Of a DNA stretch of 64,000 bases, positions 18,220 to 28,142 are shown one piece after another. Made by a program: the position numbers and the translations under genes. Positions within the stretch are counted from its first letter, which is position 1. Each line of letters opens with the position of its first letter. This DNA is from a bacterium. GTDB lineage: Bacteria > Planctomycetota > Planctomycetia > Planctomycetales > Planctomycetaceae. Below the pieces are notes generated by a model. The model was not told the DNA's origin and did not search any database. It saw nothing but the letters and a program-made list of their open reading frames with translations. The DNA is taken from NCBI GenBank assembly GCA_016125225.1, contig WGME01000014.1:186001-250000 (forward strand), in the 5' to 3' direction.

Positions 18220-18646
18220 ACCGGAAGGTCATGATGTCGGCGAACCGTATATGGTCGAGCCGCACTTAGACCTTCCCGCTGGGGAATCGGCGTCGATGCC
18301 GATTCGAGTCCATTCCGATTCACTTGACCCGTGCAGCCTACCTATTCTCAAGTCCGCCATAATGGCCGAATTGGCGCGGCAATGCTTAGGCGCCAGAATA
18401 GAATATGCCATAACGGCAGTGTTGCCGGCAAAGCCAAAATGGCCGCCAGAACATCGGGGCAAGTGATGAATCGCCTTTATGATCTATTGTAAAATGAGTT
18501 ACGTGACGTGGACTCTTGCTGGCAGGACTCCGGCATCGCATCTGGCACGCAAATCGCAATGATTATCTGGCACGGCAAAAGCCGTCAGAATGACAACAGT
18601 CGGCGTGATTCGCCGGAGTCTTTTTCGAAAATCAGGAGTTCAGATC
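18220..18646 (+). promoter_or_regulatory. Hsp20 promoter region with sigma-54-like elements
   Basis: About 430 bases without a gene. Two sigma-54-like elements lie in tandem 25 bp apart. 18543-18557 is TGGCAC-N5-TCGC, one mismatch from TGGCAC-N5-TTGC. 18568-18582 is TGGCAC-N5-AAGC, with the essential GG and GC kept. A small hairpin CGGCG-TGATT-CGCCG at 18601-18615 is followed by CTTTTTC and then the SD AGGAG (18634-18638), 8 bases before the Hsp20 start. No CIRCE element seen. The upstream part (18220-18480) holds nothing I recognise. Confidence 0.4.
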
Positions 18647-19015
18647 ATGTCTCGTGCAGAATGTTGCGGATCATCTGGGAATCGCTGGGTCTATCGGCCG
18701 ACCGTGCGAGTCGTGGAATCGACGGAAGCGGTCGATCTGATTGCTGCCGTACCTGGCGCTGATGAAAACTCGACAGAAATTACCGTCGAAAACGACACGT
18801 TAACGCTCAAGGCACGCATGGCCACGCCAGCCACCGAAGGCGCGAACGTTGTTTATAACGAGTTCCGTGACGGGGATTATCTGCGGTCGTTCAAACTCTC
18901 GGACGAAATTGACCGTGGCCGCATTGAAGCCCGTGTCAAAGACGGCGTTCTGCGAGTCCACATGCCCAAGGTGGAACAGGTTCAACCCAAGAAAATCAAC
19001 GTTCTCGCAGGCTAG
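18647..19015 (+). CDS. Hsp20 family small heat shock protein
   Basis: 122 residues from ATG 18647, chosen for AGGAG 8 bases upstream. It is nearly all alpha-crystallin domain: VDLIAAVPGADENSTEITVE, a middle loop (EFRDGDYLRSFKLSDEIDRG), and the closing A-x-x-x-x-G-V-L motif as RIEARVKDGVLRVHMPK. A Cys pair at residues 5-6 (AECCGSS) is unusual for Hsp20. The short N-terminal arm suggests small oligomers. Probably co-expressed with the second Hsp20 gene 77 bp downstream; together they would be ATP-independent holdase chaperones in the cytoplasm. Confidence 0.92.
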   Translation: MSRAECCGSSGNRWVYRPTVRVVESTEAVDLIAAVPGADENSTEITVENDTLTLKARMATPATEGANVVYNEFRDGDYLRSFKLSDEIDRGRIEARVKDGVLRVHMPKVEQVQPKKINVLAG

Positions 19016-19092
19016 CGAGCTTCGCCAATTGCCTATGCTCAGCGGGAACAATTGTCACTCAGCAGGTGTCATTGACGGAAGGAGTTTCAATC

Positions 19093-19575
19093 ATGTCACT
19101 CAAACAATTGATGCCGTGGAACCGTGGCTTGGTTCGTCATCCTGAACAGGATCCGTTCATGGCCTGGCAACAGGAACTGAGCCGCACATTCGACAGCCTG
19201 TTCGAAGGCAAAGACTGGTTGATGGGGCCATCCGATCTCGCGGGGTTGCACCCGAAACTCGACATCAGTGAAACCGATACCGAAGTTCATGTCACGGCGG
19301 AACTGCCGGGCATGGCCGAACAGGATATCGATGTGGAACTGACCGACGAGTTCCTGAAGATCCGCGGGGAAAAGAAGGATGAACGGGAAACGCAGGATCG
19401 TCACTTTCACCGCACGGAACGCACCTTCGGGCGATTTGAACGGATGATTCCGTTGCCGGGCAAAGTCCTGCGTGATGGGGTCACGGCGACGTTCAAGCAA
19501 GGTGTATTGAACGTGGTGCTGCCCAAGGCTGAAGCCAATCAGGTCCACCAGAAGGTGACCGTACAGGCTGGCTAG
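19093..19575 (+). CDS. Hsp20 family small heat shock protein
   Basis: 160 residues from ATG 19093, which has a strong SD (GGAAGGAG) 8 bases upstream. The layout is canonical for class A bacterial Hsp20: N-terminal arm with WNRG and DPFMAWQQELSRTFDSLF, alpha-crystallin domain from LHPKLDISETDTEVHVTAEL, and the A-x-x-x-x-G-V-L motif in VTATFKQGVLNVVLPKA. The C-terminus lacks an obvious I-x-I/V anchor but has QKVTVQAG. It is the larger partner of the gene at 18647; both end in AG, consistent with an old tandem duplication. Confidence 0.95.
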   Translation: MSLKQLMPWNRGLVRHPEQDPFMAWQQELSRTFDSLFEGKDWLMGPSDLAGLHPKLDISETDTEVHVTAELPGMAEQDIDVELTDEFLKIRGEKKDERETQDRHFHRTERTFGRFERMIPLPGKVLRDGVTATFKQGVLNVVLPKAEANQVHQKVTVQAG

Positions 19576-19603
19576 TCTCTGACCAGACTACCATGTGAAA
19601 CAA

Positions 19604-19635
19604 GAAAGCCGTGAGCAAGTTCTCTCGCGGCTTTC
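19604..19635 (-). terminator. Convergent hairpin terminator
   Basis: A 12-bp stem with one G-T wobble (GAAAGCCGTGAG / CTCGCGGCTTTC) and an 8-nt loop. On the minus strand it is followed by TTGTTT, so it best suits the gene at 19676; it also lies just behind the Hsp20 pair. Confidence 0.65.
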
Positions 19636-19675
19636 TGCTTGGCTGAAACGTGCTGGAAGGAATTCCCGGCGATCG

Positions 19676-20296
19676 CTATTTCTGCGGCGGAACAGGGAGC
19701 AAGTCCGGGTTGTACTTCGAGCCGGCGGAGACCTGAATCACCGTCATGCGGACCTTGGTCGGAAAGAAGTGCTCGTGATCCGGCCGCTTATGGGCGTGCC
19801 CGCTGCCGCCGCTGTTATCTTTGATCACGAGGTGCATTTCCTTGATGCCTTGTTCCCAGACGATGGCGTCGTTCTGCCAGAATTTCGTCATGGGAATGTC
19901 TTGCTCAAAGACCCCGGTGGTCTTGTAGACCGGGGTGTTGAAGCAACCATAGCCCTTGTCGCGCCCTTTGTTGGGGATGTAGCAGACCGACCATGTGGTC
20001 GGTTCGTTACCTGCGGGCTTTTCCAGCACTTCCAATCGCACATGGGCAGTTCCGTTACGATAGTCGATCGGGCTGGTCCAGTCTTGTGGACGGGCCGCGT
20101 TCATCAGCTTGTCTCGCACGTAATAATGCGAAGGGCTCGGCTTCGAATTGTCTGCGTCCTGCTTGGTAAACGTGAACGTCACATCGAACAGCACGAATTG
20201 CTCGGCTTGAGCATTCGGGGTCTTCCAGTTCAAGATCACAAGGCCAAGTATCAGCCATGGACAATTGCGAAAAGCGTAACGATAGATCGCAGACAT
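19676..20296 (-). CDS. Secreted protein of unknown function
   Basis: 206 residues. A signal peptide (CPWLILGLVILNWKTPNAQA, cleavage near residue 31) precedes a compact mature domain with beta-strand character. Recognisable stretches include EQFVLFDVTFTFTKQDADNS, HYYVRDKLMNAARPQDWTSP, TTWSVCYIPNKGRDKGYGCF and a His-rich HAHKRPDHEHFFP loop. Two Cys residues could form a disulfide. I do not recognise the family. The gene stands alone between the Hsp20 pair and SelO. Confidence 0.7.
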   Translation of the reverse strand: MSAIYRYAFRNCPWLILGLVILNWKTPNAQAEQFVLFDVTFTFTKQDADNSKPSPSHYYVRDKLMNAARPQDWTSPIDYRNGTAHVRLEVLEKPAGNEPTTWSVCYIPNKGRDKGYGCFNTPVYKTTGVFEQDIPMTKFWQNDAIVWEQGIKEMHLVIKDNSGGSGHAHKRPDHEHFFPTKVRMTVIQVSAGSKYNPDLLPVPPQK

Positions 20297-20400
20297 GATG
20301 AGTTTCCCCGGAGAGTGACGGACCGATTGCCGTCTAGTTGATGTGGTCGATTCGGGTCTCAGATTTGGGATGCCGTGCTTCCCCCTCGATAGATGACCGG

Positions 20401-21882
20401 CTAGGTTCCGCAGAACGTACGGTATGTGCCGTCATCGGGCAAGGGCTCACGATAGCCGGCCATCTCGTCGCGCGTTTCAAACGGCGCGGATAGGACGTCG
20501 AGCAAGCGTTCGAGCCGGGAGAGATCCGCATGGTCTTCCGCTGCCTGAAGAGCCTCTTCGACACGATGATTCCGGGGAATCACCGCCGGGTTGACCTTTC
20601 GCATACGGATGTTGGCTGCGTCAAGCGATGAACCTTCTCGCTGGAGTCGCTGTTGCCAACGGGTTCGCCATGTTTCAAACTCAGCATCTTCGTAGCAAGC
20701 GGAAAGGGGCATCCCTTCTGAGAGGTCTCGAAAGGTATTCGTAAAATCAGCACGTGTGGTTTGCATCCACTGCAACAGAGATTGAATCAAATCCAGATCT
20801 TCGGGCTCTACGGTTTGCAGGCCCAGCTTCTGCCGCATACCGGACAGCCAGTGGTGCTGATACCGTGGTACGAACGCTTCAATCTCGGCTGTCGCAATAG
20901 CAATTGCCTCTTGTTGATCGTCGGCAAGGAGTGGCAGCAGCGACTCGGCAAAGCGAGCAAGATTCCACTGGGCGATCGCGGGCTGATTTCCATAGGCATA
21001 GCGACCGTTATGATCGATCGAACTGAAGACGGTTTCCGGATCATAGACGTTCATGAACGCACAGGGACCGTAGTCGATGGTCTCGCCTGAGATCGCCATA
21101 TTGTCAGTATTCATGACGCCATGAACGAATCCGATCAGTTGCCACTTCGAGATCAACGAGGCCTGCCGATCGATCACCGCTCGCAGGAACTCCCGATACT
21201 TTTCAGGAATGTCGATCAATTCGGGATAGTGGCGGGCGATGGTGTAGTCGGCGAACTCCTGCAAGTGTATCTCGGCCCGACTTCGCGCGACATATTCGAA
21301 CGTGCCGACTCGAATATGGCTGGCGGCCACCCGAGTGAGAACAGCGCCTGGCAACTGCGCTGTACGGTAGACCGGTTCGCCCGTCGTTACCACAGCCAGA
21401 CTACGCGTTGTGGGAATGTCCAGGGCGTGCATGGCTTCACTGATGACGTACTCCCGCAACATCGGTCCCAAGGCTGCCCGGCCATCCCCACGACGAGAAA
21501 AGAGTGTGGGCCCCGAGCCCTTGAATTGGATATCAACCAACCGTCCTTCTGGCGTGCGATGTTCGCCGAGCAGGATCGCACGTCCATCGCCCAGCATCGT
21601 GAAATGGGCATATTGATGCCCGGCATAAGCCTGCGCAATCGGTTCGCTGCCTTCCGGCAAGGTCTGACCTGAAAGTAATCGGGCGACGGCATCTGGCGAT
21701 TGACCGCCGAAGTCCAGCCCCAGTTGTTCCGCCAACCGGGTGTTCAGGATTGAGACTTTCGGATCACGGACAGCGATGGGTTGCGCTGGTGCAATGAGGA
21801 GTTCCGGCAAGCGGGCGTAGGTATTGTCAAACTGCCAGCCCACATTTTGCTGAGCAGGCTGCGATTCATGGCGGTCAATCAT
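20401..21882 (-). CDS. selO: SelO/YdiU protein adenylyltransferase (pseudokinase fold)
   Basis: 493 residues from ATG 21882; the GGGAG SD five bases upstream favours it over the in-frame ATG 24 bases earlier. SelO hallmarks are clear: an N-terminal YARLPELLIAP, AYAGHQYAHFTMLGDGRAIL, QFKGSGPTLFSRRGDGRAAL, the catalytic-loop equivalent HGVMNTDNMAISG, and the metal-binding DYGPCAFMNVY. The family has a kinase-like fold with flipped ATP and transfers AMP to Ser/Thr/Tyr of target proteins in response to oxidative stress. Length matches bacterial members. The end reads TYRTFCGT with a single Cys and no selenocysteine. Apparently monocistronic. Confidence 0.95.
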   Translation of the reverse strand: MIDRHESQPAQQNVGWQFDNTYARLPELLIAPAQPIAVRDPKVSILNTRLAEQLGLDFGGQSPDAVARLLSGQTLPEGSEPIAQAYAGHQYAHFTMLGDGRAILLGEHRTPEGRLVDIQFKGSGPTLFSRRGDGRAALGPMLREYVISEAMHALDIPTTRSLAVVTTGEPVYRTAQLPGAVLTRVAASHIRVGTFEYVARSRAEIHLQEFADYTIARHYPELIDIPEKYREFLRAVIDRQASLISKWQLIGFVHGVMNTDNMAISGETIDYGPCAFMNVYDPETVFSSIDHNGRYAYGNQPAIAQWNLARFAESLLPLLADDQQEAIAIATAEIEAFVPRYQHHWLSGMRQKLGLQTVEPEDLDLIQSLLQWMQTTRADFTNTFRDLSEGMPLSACYEDAEFETWRTRWQQRLQREGSSLDAANIRMRKVNPAVIPRNHRVEEALQAAEDHADLSRLERLLDVLSAPFETRDEMAGYREPLPDDGTYRTFCGT

Positions 21883-22390
21883 TCCCTCTCCCTCAATCGA
21901 GATCATCTCAATTGGGGATTATAGACGAGATCCGTGTAAGGGTTCTTGCGAGGCCAGAGGGAATCTTGGCGTGGGGCGATAATATCGCAGTCTGATTCAC
22001 ATCAAACACGCCCCCATACTGGAGCAATGATTTGCGTCCAACGCTGAAAACTGCCTTCTCTGGATAAGCAAGAGAACCTGAAGCTTGAAAGGTTCTTAGG
22101 AAGCAGGGCTTATCGGCACGGAAAATCTATTCCGGCTGGCAATCAGTCTGAAAAATCCGGCCAGCGCAGCAGCCACTGTCGACTGATTGAGCAGGATTGC
22201 GGAAATTTCGGCACCAAATTTGCAAAAGACCAGCACATAGGGGAAATGGCGCTCCTGCCAGATCCTGATTCGACCTGCAAATGAGCCGGCCTCGAACCCT
22301 GCCTGATGAAATTGTTAGCAACCCTGCCCGCAAGTTACACGGACACATAGTTTCGTCGCTCTTGTCCTTCAATTCCTTCGAAAGTTTTCC
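21883..22390. other. Intergenic region, no gene seen
   Basis: About 500 bases between divergent selO and the third DUF1559 gene. Open frames here only run in from the flanking genes in other frames. It should contain the promoters of both genes, but no convincing boxes, hairpins or RNA gene were recognised. Confidence 0.6.
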
Positions 22391-23377
22391 ATGAATTCTC
22401 GCCTCAGGAACAAACCCGGGTTCACGCTTATTGAATTGCTGGTGGTGATTGCCATCATCGCCATTCTCATCGCGTTGCTCTTGCCAGCCGTCCAGCAGGC
22501 CCGTGAAGCGGCCCGCCGAACCCAGTGTAAGAACAACCTCAAGCAGATTGGCTTGGCACTGCACAACTATCACGATGTGTACACCACATTCCCGATCGGT
22601 TCGCAGGTCTCGTACTATCGCACCAACTGGCGGGCCTCGATTCTGCCGCAGATCGATCAAGCCAATGTGTATAACAAGATGAACCAGAATCCCGAGCCGA
22701 AGCACGGTTATGCTGCCGGAAGTGGCAACACGCAGTCAGGTTGGGATGTCGAGAACTCGGTTTTGAATAACCTGTTGATTCCCGGTTACAAGTGTCCGTC
22801 CAGCATCACCAATCCGTTCAACACTTCTACCAGTCCGGTGACAAACAACGGGACGAACTCACCCAATTCTTCTCTCGGCAAGGAAACTGCGATGACGATG
22901 GATTACGTCGGAATCAGCGGTTCCTATTCCGGGGTTGCTCCATTCAACCAAGACTGCGGTAGTGTCAGCTACAATTCCTATGCCTGCAATAGCGGCATGC
23001 TACGGATTGGGAAAGAATCGCGGATGCGCGACTGTAAAGATGGCACTTCGAACACCTTCATCATCGGTGAAGATTCGGGACTGATCAACAACCGCGATGT
23101 CCGTAGCAACTACTACGGCGGCTGGGCCGGGCATCTTGGCCTTTCGAGCTGGGGGACCGGCGTGCGGACCATCCGTTACAGCCCTAATCTGAAGGTGACG
23201 CCTTCCGGTGGCGATCAGACATACACCTCGAACGGGCCGTTATCCTCACCCCATGATGGTGGTGTGCATGCTCTGATGACCGATGGTGCCGTTCGGTTCA
23301 TCTCTGAAAACCTCGACATCAATGTGCTGCTGAGCTTGGGCTCGGCGAAAGATGGCTTGGTGTCGGGCGAGTTCTAA
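22391..23377 (+). CDS. DUF1559 prepilin-like secreted protein
   Basis: 328 residues. The leader [10 protein letters not shown] is followed by the prepilin motif [20 protein letters not shown] and the family block [20 protein letters not shown]. The core has [20 protein letters not shown]; the end has [20 protein letters not shown] and SGEF. No good SD is visible before the ATG, unlike the paralogues at 53 and 13173. Followed by a hairpin and then a small lipoprotein gene, repeating the DUF1559/lipoprotein order seen at 13173/14098. Confidence 0.93.
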   Translation: MNSRLRNKPGFTLIELLVVIAIIAILIALLLPAVQQAREAARRTQCKNNLKQIGLALHNYHDVYTTFPIGSQVSYYRTNWRASILPQIDQANVYNKMNQNPEPKHGYAAGSGNTQSGWDVENSVLNNLLIPGYKCPSSITNPFNTSTSPVTNNGTNSPNSSLGKETAMTMDYVGISGSYSGVAPFNQDCGSVSYNSYACNSGMLRIGKESRMRDCKDGTSNTFIIGEDSGLINNRDVRSNYYGGWAGHLGLSSWGTGVRTIRYSPNLKVTPSGGDQTYTSNGPLSSPHDGGVHALMTDGAVRFISENLDINVLLSLGSAKDGLVSGEF

Positions 23378-23398
23378 AACTAGTACTGACTATCGTGA

Positions 23399-23445
23399 TT
23401 GGCGGGGCATCAGCCATGTGTCAATCGCAGGCTGATGCCAGCCAA
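23399..23445 (+). terminator. Long hairpin after DUF1559 gene
   Basis: Left arm 23399-23415 and right arm 23430-23445 pair over about 15 bp with one bulged base (core GGCATCAGCC / GGCTGATGCC) around a 14-nt loop. No T-run follows, so it could be a 3'-end stabiliser or attenuator between the DUF1559 and lipoprotein genes, or a repeat. Confidence 0.5.
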
Positions 23446-23525
23446 TCTAGCTCAGCCTGCTGTCGCTAGCTGCAAACGTCATCCTTCAGCTCTTCGCAAG
23501 AAACTGATATAGAGTCAACCGCACG

Positions 23526-23963
23526 ATGATTCCCAAAATGTTCGTAACATTTCCTTCGCTTCGCATGTGTGTGTTGTTGGGATTGCTGTTCCCGATGACA
23601 GGGTGTGGAGGGAGTGCGCCGGAGGCACCCACGGGAACGGTTTCCGGCACAATCACGATCAAGGAGTCACCGCTGACCGCCGGGAGGGTCAACTTTGTGG
23701 CATCAACCGGCGGTGCTTCGGGCTTTGCTGACCTCGCCAGTGATGGAACCTATTCGATTCCCGGACGGTTGCCGGTCGGAGACTATTCGGTCTACCTTAG
23801 CCCTGTGGGATTAGGTGACGCGCCACCTTCAGAGAACCCGGCTCAAGACAAGCCAACCCCATTGGAAGGGGTTGACAAGAAGTATCTCGATCCGGCCACA
23901 ACCGACCTGAAAGCCTCGGTGCAGGCCGGGAAGAATAGTTTTCCGTTCGACTTGCAACCGTGA
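23526..23963 (+). CDS. Small lipoprotein, carboxypeptidase-regulatory-like
   Basis: 145 residues. The signal region (LRMCVLLGLLFPMTGCGG) has a good lipobox, TGC, at about residue 27. The mature domain, TGTVSGTITIKESPLTAGRV through YSIPGRLPVGDYSVYLSP, is a beta-sandwich of the carboxypeptidase-regulatory-like type. It corresponds to the lipoprotein at 14098 and sits in the same place behind a DUF1559 gene, 148 bp downstream. Likely outer-membrane or periplasmic; no catalytic residues. Confidence 0.82.
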   Translation: MIPKMFVTFPSLRMCVLLGLLFPMTGCGGSAPEAPTGTVSGTITIKESPLTAGRVNFVASTGGASGFADLASDGTYSIPGRLPVGDYSVYLSPVGLGDAPPSENPAQDKPTPLEGVDKKYLDPATTDLKASVQAGKNSFPFDLQP

Positions 23964-23988
23964 TGCAGAATTGCCACGCTGACTTGCT

Positions 23989-26900
23989 GTGACAGAATTC
24001 GGTCTGTCCGAATCGCCGGGATTCAAGAGTGCGGCCATGATGTTGGCAAATCGGCACGGAATGGCCTCCCGCCTCGGCGTGATCGTGGCACTCGCCGGAA
24101 TGATGCTGGCAGGCCTCCTCGTCTGGCTCACACGTTCGCCAAATTATTCCCATGCGATCTCCGCCGCTGATCAGGCGTGGCAACGGCAGGATTTTGACCG
24201 CACTCGACAATGGGCGCAGACCGCTCTGTCTCTGCAGCCCGATTCGCAGCCGGCCCATTTGCTCGCCGGACTTGCCTGTGACCGTCTCGGGCTTTATCCG
24301 CAGGCACTCGAACATCTTGATCATATCGATGATACGGCTTCCCAGGCCGCATTGGCGAGGCAAACCTGCGGAGATCTGTGCCTCAGGCAACTGCATCGTC
24401 CCACCTTGGCGCTGGAACACTACCAGCGGCTGTTGCAACTCCAGCCACAAAATGTTCATGCCGAGCAACAGTTGGCATATCTGCTGGGCTTGTCCGGTCG
24501 CTGGCGTGAAGCCGAACAGCACCGTTTGCACCTCATTCAGTTGCAGGAATCCGAGCCGGTGCTGTTGTACCTGTTGTGCTCGCGGGACAGCTTGCTGGAA
24601 AACGTGGAAGATCTGATCACCCTGCAACAAGCAGCCCCGGACGATACCCTGTTGGCACCGGGGTTGGCTCGAAAAGCACGGGAAGACGGCGACATCGCTG
24701 CAGCAGAACAGCGTCTGCGGAAGGCACTGGATGATCGCCCTAATGACACCAGTACGCAGGTCGATCTGGGACAACTGCTCGTTAAAGATCCGCGAAAACT
24801 GGCTCATTGGTATCGGGCCTTGCCTAAGTCCGTACAGGCATCTGCAGGGGTTTGGTCGCTGCTGGGAATCTGGGCGGCCGATCAATCGCAAACGGAAGTC
24901 GCCGCTCGTTGTTTCTGGGATGAATTGCGTCTCGATCCCAACGATGCCCGTGCGAATTATCAACTCGGTCGACTGCTTGTTGCTTTACATCGTGATGATG
25001 ATGCGGCCGTCTTTCTCGAACGAGCGGAGCAATTGGAGCAATACTATCAATTTGTCACGCAGGCCTGGACCGGAAATGATCCCTCGGTGTTGCAAGCAAC
25101 AGCCACAACGGCCCGCAACTTGGGGCTCACTTGGGAAGCCTACGGTTGGGCTTATCTCACGGCGCGGCATTTTCCTCAGACCGCCTGGGCACCTCAGATG
25201 TTGAAGGTGCTGCAGCGTGAGGTGGAAGATCTGCCGTTGGTCCGAACCATCCAGGCAAAGAATCCTGCTTATCAACTCGATCTTTCGGCCTACCCATTAC
25301 CCAATATGCCGGATGATAGTTCGATCGAATCACCGCCAGCAGATTCTTTTCTTCCGGCTAATCGCGATGCCATAATTTCCTTCACAGATCTGGCGGCTCA
25401 ATCGGGATTCGAGTTTCCGTATTACAATGGGGCACCACGCGATCAGCAAACCCGTCGGATGTACGAGTTCAATGGTGGCGGCGTTGGTGTGCTCGATTAT
25501 GACAATGACGGCCGCCCTGATCTCTTCATGACCCAGGGGGCCACCTGGCCTCCAAAATCCGGTTCACAAGCCCATACCGATCGGCTCTTTCGCAATGGTA
25601 TTGGTGATCATTTCCTAGATGTGACGGATGCTGCCCATGTGAGGGATGGGCAATTCAGTGCGGGCGTGTCCATCGGCGATCTCGACAATGATGGCTTCCC
25701 CGACGTTTATGTGGCGAATGTTGGCCGGAATCGCCTGCTGATGAACAACGGTGACGGCACCTTTCGCGATGTGACGGAAGCCACGAAGACAGCGGGCGAT
25801 GACTGGTCGACCAGTTGTGCCATCGCTGATCTAAATGGAGACAGTCTGCCCGATCTGTATGTGGTCAATTACCTCAAAGGCGAGGATCTGTTCGAACGGC
25901 TCTGCCGCGATGAAGATAATCATGTCCGAAGTTGCTCACCTCGCGAATTTGCAGGTGCTCAGGATCGGCTCTATATGAATTCGGGAGACGGAACGTTTTT
26001 CGATATCACGGCCACTTCGGGAATCCAGGTCGAAGATGGTAAGGGGCTTGGAATCGCCGTGGCAGACTTCACAGGATCGGGACACCTCGACATTTTTATC
26101 GCGAACGACGCCGTACCGAATTTCTACTTCGCAAACACCGGCCATGCGTCATCAACAGACGTATTGTTTACCGAAGAGGCACTGGTGCGCGGGGTGGCTT
26201 TTAATGAAGCAGGCCGGGCTGAAGCCTGCATGGGGATTGCCGTCGGTGATGCCGATGGCGATGCGAGACTCGATCTGTTCGTGACCAATTTCTATAACGA
26301 GTCAAATACGTTCTATCGTCAATTGGACGGTGGTGAATTTCTGGACGCGACACGTCAGGCACAACTCGATACGCCCAGCCTGAAGATGCTCGGATTCGGG
26401 ACTCAGTTTCTGGATGCCGATCGAGATGGGGATCTCGACCTGTTCGTGGCGAACGGGCATATTGATGATCTGACCGATACGGGCATTCCACTGGCCATGC
26501 GACCGCAATTTTTCGGAAATGACGGACAGGGCTGCTTCGTCGAACTCGCGTCAGAATCCGTGGGAAGTTACTTCGATCGAGAACAACTCGGCCGCGGTGC
26601 GGCGATTGTCGACTGGAACTGCGACGGCCTCGAAGACCTCGTCGTCTCCCATCTCGATACTCCTGCAGCCTTGTTAACGAACCGTTCTCCCGAACCTGGT
26701 CATGCGATCCGGCTGAATCTGAAAGGCACGCAGTCGAGCCGCGATGCGATTGGCACTACGGTGACTGTTGAGACGGCAGGGAAGACGATCATGCGACAGC
26801 TCTCGGCCGGTGATGGATTTCAGGCGTCGAATCAACGCCGACTGGTGATCGGTTTGGGCTCAGCCGATACGATCGATCGACTGCATGTACGTTGGCCGAG

Positions 26901-26997
26901 TGGCAATGTTTCCACTCTGACGGCAGTCCCCATCAACACTGAAGTATTGCTGATTGAAGCCCGCGATACCGTTGTCATGCTGCCGAAATTACGATGA
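23989..26997 (+). CDS. TPR + FG-GAP + ASPIC/UnbV fusion protein
   Basis: 1002 residues from GTG 23989; internal ATGs at 24037, 24040 and 24061 are alternative starts. One membrane anchor (LGVIVALAGMMLAGLLVWLT, about residues 29-48) is followed by TPR-like helical repeats to about residue 440. Seven FG-GAP calcium-binding repeats come next (for example VLDYDNDGRPDLFM, IGDLDNDGFPDVYV, FLDADRDGDLDLFV). A C-terminal ASPIC/UnbV domain ends it (SRDAIGTTVTVETAGKTIMR; LHVRWPSGNVSTL). It is the single-chain counterpart of the separate FG-GAP and TPR-cytochrome proteins at 1317 and 3068. Probably a cell-surface or periplasmic scaffold; substrate unknown. Confidence 0.88.
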   Translation: MTEFGLSESPGFKSAAMMLANRHGMASRLGVIVALAGMMLAGLLVWLTRSPNYSHAISAADQAWQRQDFDRTRQWAQTALSLQPDSQPAHLLAGLACDRLGLYPQALEHLDHIDDTASQAALARQTCGDLCLRQLHRPTLALEHYQRLLQLQPQNVHAEQQLAYLLGLSGRWREAEQHRLHLIQLQESEPVLLYLLCSRDSLLENVEDLITLQQAAPDDTLLAPGLARKAREDGDIAAAEQRLRKALDDRPNDTSTQVDLGQLLVKDPRKLAHWYRALPKSVQASAGVWSLLGIWAADQSQTEVAARCFWDELRLDPNDARANYQLGRLLVALHRDDDAAVFLERAEQLEQYYQFVTQAWTGNDPSVLQATATTARNLGLTWEAYGWAYLTARHFPQTAWAPQMLKVLQREVEDLPLVRTIQAKNPAYQLDLSAYPLPNMPDDSSIESPPADSFLPANRDAIISFTDLAAQSGFEFPYYNGAPRDQQTRRMYEFNGGGVGVLDYDNDGRPDLFMTQGATWPPKSGSQAHTDRLFRNGIGDHFLDVTDAAHVRDGQFSAGVSIGDLDNDGFPDVYVANVGRNRLLMNNGDGTFRDVTEATKTAGDDWSTSCAIADLNGDSLPDLYVVNYLKGEDLFERLCRDEDNHVRSCSPREFAGAQDRLYMNSGDGTFFDITATSGIQVEDGKGLGIAVADFTGSGHLDIFIANDAVPNFYFANTGHASSTDVLFTEEALVRGVAFNEAGRAEACMGIAVGDADGDARLDLFVTNFYNESNTFYRQLDGGEFLDATRQAQLDTPSLKMLGFGTQFLDADRDGDLDLFVANGHIDDLTDTGIPLAMRPQFFGNDGQGCFVELASESVGSYFDREQLGRGAAIVDWNCDGLEDLVVSHLDTPAALLTNRSPEPGHAIRLNLKGTQSSRDAIGTTVTVETAGKTIMRQLSAGDGFQASNQRRLVIGLGSADTIDRLHVRWPSGNVSTLTAVPINTEVLLIEARDTVVMLPKLR

Positions 26998-27016
26998 TCG
27001 TCGATCACGGACCGCG

Positions 27017-28126
27017 TTACTCTTCGTGATTCAAGCCGGGCAACGGCTGACTCTTCGTAGAAACGGTCCGTTTTCGGCTGCGGACTTTCGGAGAAGACGG
27101 TGTCTCATCGACACGCCGGCCAGCCTTTGTGGTCGGGGCGGACATCGTCGGTTCCGGGCTGCCGTCGAGCGGATCGCCCACCGCAATCGATTCCAAGCGT
27201 TTCAAGCCGCGTGTCACATACTGTTCCGACAGATCGAAACCGAGGTATCGTCGTCCCAGCTTCTTCGCCACCGCCAAGGTGGTCGCCGATCCGCTGAACG
27301 GGTCGAGCACCATTTCGCCCGGGTGTGAACACATGCGGATGATGCGGCCGAGGAGTTGCTCGGGCATCTGGCAGCCATGAAACCCTTCACGCTCTTTGAA
27401 CGTGCCGGCGACCCTCGGAAAATACCAGGTGTCTTCCTGAGCCGTAAACCGATCGGCAAGATCCTGCGGTCTCAGCACCCAGGTCGACGCGGCAGGCGGA
27501 CGATCGGATGGGGGCGGTTCTGCGACATCGGCCGGAGAGATGATCCACGTGTCGTCGGGCAGGCGGCCCTGAGGATTCGCTCGCTTATCGGCATAGACCA
27601 ACTGCCGAGCCGACGGAATGCGGTTTTCCAGTTCTTCACCTCGAAAGGTGAACTGCTTCTCGTTCTTCACGAAGTAGAACAGGTGGGCATGGCTGCGTGT
27701 GAACTTCTGACGACAGTTCACACCAAAGGTGTAATACCAGACCACCCAACTGCGACAACGGAACCCGATTTCCCGCTGGGCCAGTACCTTCAATTCCGCG
27801 GCGTATTCATCGCCAATAGCCAGCCAGAACGTGCCATCGTCTTTCAAGGCCCGATGCACGCCCGCCATCCACCGCTGACACCAGTTGAGATACTGATTGG
27901 GATGCAGGGCATCCGCATAAACATCGTAATCGTAGCCAATGTTAAACGGAGGGTCGGCAAAGACCAGGTCAACACACCCCGGTGGAAGCTGCTCCAGAGC
28001 CGCGACGCAGTCGGTATGGACAATCGAATTCTCAAGCGGCGATGACGACAAAGGATTGAGACTCCATGCCTGGCAAGATCGGGAACGCGTGCAGTCTAAC
28101 CAACCGTCGGCGGAAATCCCACGCAC
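27017..28126 (-). CDS. DNA methyltransferase, beta-class, orphan
   Basis: 369 residues. The catalytic motif IV DPPF appears early ([19 protein letters not shown]), and the SAM-binding motif I is late ([19 protein letters not shown], then RRYLGFDLS). This order defines the beta group of N6-adenine/N4-cytosine methyltransferases; DPPF favours N6-adenine. A central ribosomal-independent target-recognition stretch lies between. The C-terminal 50 residues are basic and Ser/Thr/Pro-rich and look disordered. No restriction enzyme gene is adjacent, so it is either solitary (regulatory, CcrM-like) or the remnant of a system. The first 35 residues look non-conserved and the true start may be later. Convergent with the gene at 23989 (19-bp gap). 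Confidence 0.9.
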   Translation of the reverse strand: MRGISADGWLDCTRSRSCQAWSLNPLSSSPLENSIVHTDCVAALEQLPPGCVDLVFADPPFNIGYDYDVYADALHPNQYLNWCQRWMAGVHRALKDDGTFWLAIGDEYAAELKVLAQREIGFRCRSWVVWYYTFGVNCRQKFTRSHAHLFYFVKNEKQFTFRGEELENRIPSARQLVYADKRANPQGRLPDDTWIISPADVAEPPPSDRPPAASTWVLRPQDLADRFTAQEDTWYFPRVAGTFKEREGFHGCQMPEQLLGRIIRMCSHPGEMVLDPFSGSATTLAVAKKLGRRYLGFDLSEQYVTRGLKRLESIAVGDPLDGSPEPTMSAPTTKAGRRVDETPSSPKVRSRKRTVSTKSQPLPGLNHEE

Positions 28127-28142
28127 CCCAGTCTCAGTGGAC

